The position numbers were made by a program, and so were the translations under genes. The notes under the pieces are model-generated. The model searched no databases, was not told the origin of the DNA, and saw nothing but the letters and a program-made list of their open reading frames with translations. From Candidatus Kariarchaeota archaeon (GTDB lineage: Archaea; Asgardarchaeota; Heimdallarchaeia; Heimdallarchaeales; Kariarchaeaceae): a DNA stretch of 5,246 nucleotides. Positions within the stretch are counted from its first letter, which is position 1. Each line of letters starts with the position of its first letter. Of this stretch, positions 4,758-5,246 are shown piece after piece. Where the stretch lies: the NCBI GenBank assembly GCA_016839545.1, contig JAEOUB010000284.1:1-5246 (forward strand), written 5' to 3'.

Positions 4758-5246
4758 TTGTACACATTTCTGTCGGGAGGAACTGGTACTCCCAAACTTC
4801 TGGAAGGCTACAGGTCTATCGTGGATGATCCAGATATCACTGTAATTTGTAACATGGGTGACGATATACTTTGGAACGGGTTACGGGTCTCCCCTGATCT
4901 CGATACTGTTCTGTACCTTTTTTCAGGAAAACTTGACTTGTCAAAATACTGGGGAGTGAAAGATGAGACCTTCAATGCGCTTTCTACGTTAGAAGAACTT
5001 GGATACTCCTCCTGGTTCAATATAGGAGACAGAGACTTAGGGCTTCATATCGCTAGAAAAGTTATGCAAGAAAATGGAATGACAATAACTCAAATTACAC
5101 AGAAAATTTGCGCCATGTTGAATATAGAGGCAGAGATCTTACCTATGTCTGACCAGCTCGTACAGTCTGTGATACACAGTGAAGAAGAGAGCATGGGTTT
5201 TCAGGAATTTTTTGTAAAACATCGATCAGAAGTAGATGTCAAGCGG
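4758..5246 (+). CDS. cofD: 2-phospho-L-lactate transferase CofD, F420 biosynthesis (3' end cut by window)
   Basis: CofD joins the phospholactyl (or related) group from its GDP-activated form to the deazaflavin FO, giving F420-0, in the cytoplasm. The first 163 residues are visible, about half of the usual length of roughly 300. Family landmarks are in order: FLSGGTGTPKLL (4-15) at the N-terminal nucleotide-fold loop, CNMGDD (31-36), SPDLDTVLY (45-53), WFNIGDRDLGLHIAR (86-100), PMSDQLV (129-135), and FQEFFVKHR (148-156). The usual NTGDD is NMGDD here, and the usual MSDD is MSDQ. The frame is open from a stop at 4710 and contains no ATG or GTG before the conserved start, so TTG 4758 (reading MYTFLSGG) is chosen. 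It fits the family N-terminus exactly, but has no Shine-Dalgarno. The gene begins 10 bases after the metallo-beta-lactamase-like gene, so translation may be coupled or the message leaderless. Confidence 0.92.
   Translation, partial: MYTFLSGGTGTPKLLEGYRSIVDDPDITVICNMGDDILWNGLRVSPDLDTVLYLFSGKLDLSKYWGVKDETFNALSTLEELGYSSWFNIGDRDLGLHIARKVMQENGMTITQITQKICAMLNIEAEILPMSDQLVQSVIHSEEESMGFQEFFVKHRSEVDVKR

Noticed and set aside
4775..4793. GGGAG and CTCCC arms near the cofD start, a possible hairpin.
   Set aside because: Only five base pairs, and explained by the codons for the conserved SGGTGTP motif.

Overview
The window is archaeal. TATA-like boxes (TTTAAATA and similar) lie about 26 bases before several start codons that have no Shine-Dalgarno sequence. 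The protein repertoire (AlaX, CofD, tandem winged-helix and ACT-like regulators, a zinc-ribbon coiled-coil protein) is also typical of archaea. An Asgard-type archaeon is possible from the general style, but the window alone does not prove it. CofD implies that the organism makes coenzyme F420. There is no rRNA, CRISPR array or insertion sequence, and no convincing tRNA.

Layout. Positions 1-939 (minus) hold most of a long-form AlaX alanyl-tRNA editing protein, cut by the window start. A 244-base divergent intergenic region follows, with two candidate promoters and a hairpin. Positions 1184-1627 (plus) encode a 147-residue protein with an AbrB-like N-terminal segment and an ACT-like C-terminal half. 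Positions 1672-2442 (plus) encode a 256-residue regulator with two winged helices. Its stop codon abuts the stop of a convergent gene (2443-3195, minus) for a zinc-ribbon plus coiled-coil protein.

A second divergent region (3196-3382) carries a 27-base dyad with perfect 9-base arms midway between the two opposing TATA boxes. It leads into a PadR-like winged-helix protein (3383-3775, plus). Next are a 308-residue protein that looks like a metallo-beta-lactamase fold with every metal ligand replaced (3821-4747, plus) and, 10 bases later, the first half of cofD (4758 to the window end).

How the genes fit together. AlaX protects translation by removing mischarged amino acids from tRNA-Ala, and CofD builds F420. 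Three genes look like regulators (ACT-like, tandem winged-helix, PadR-like). The most unusual item is the metal-less metallo-beta-lactamase homologue next to cofD: its scaffold is well kept while all the catalytic positions I could align have changed. I see no complete new defence or mobile system here, only a plausible new pseudoenzyme and two candidate regulatory elements.
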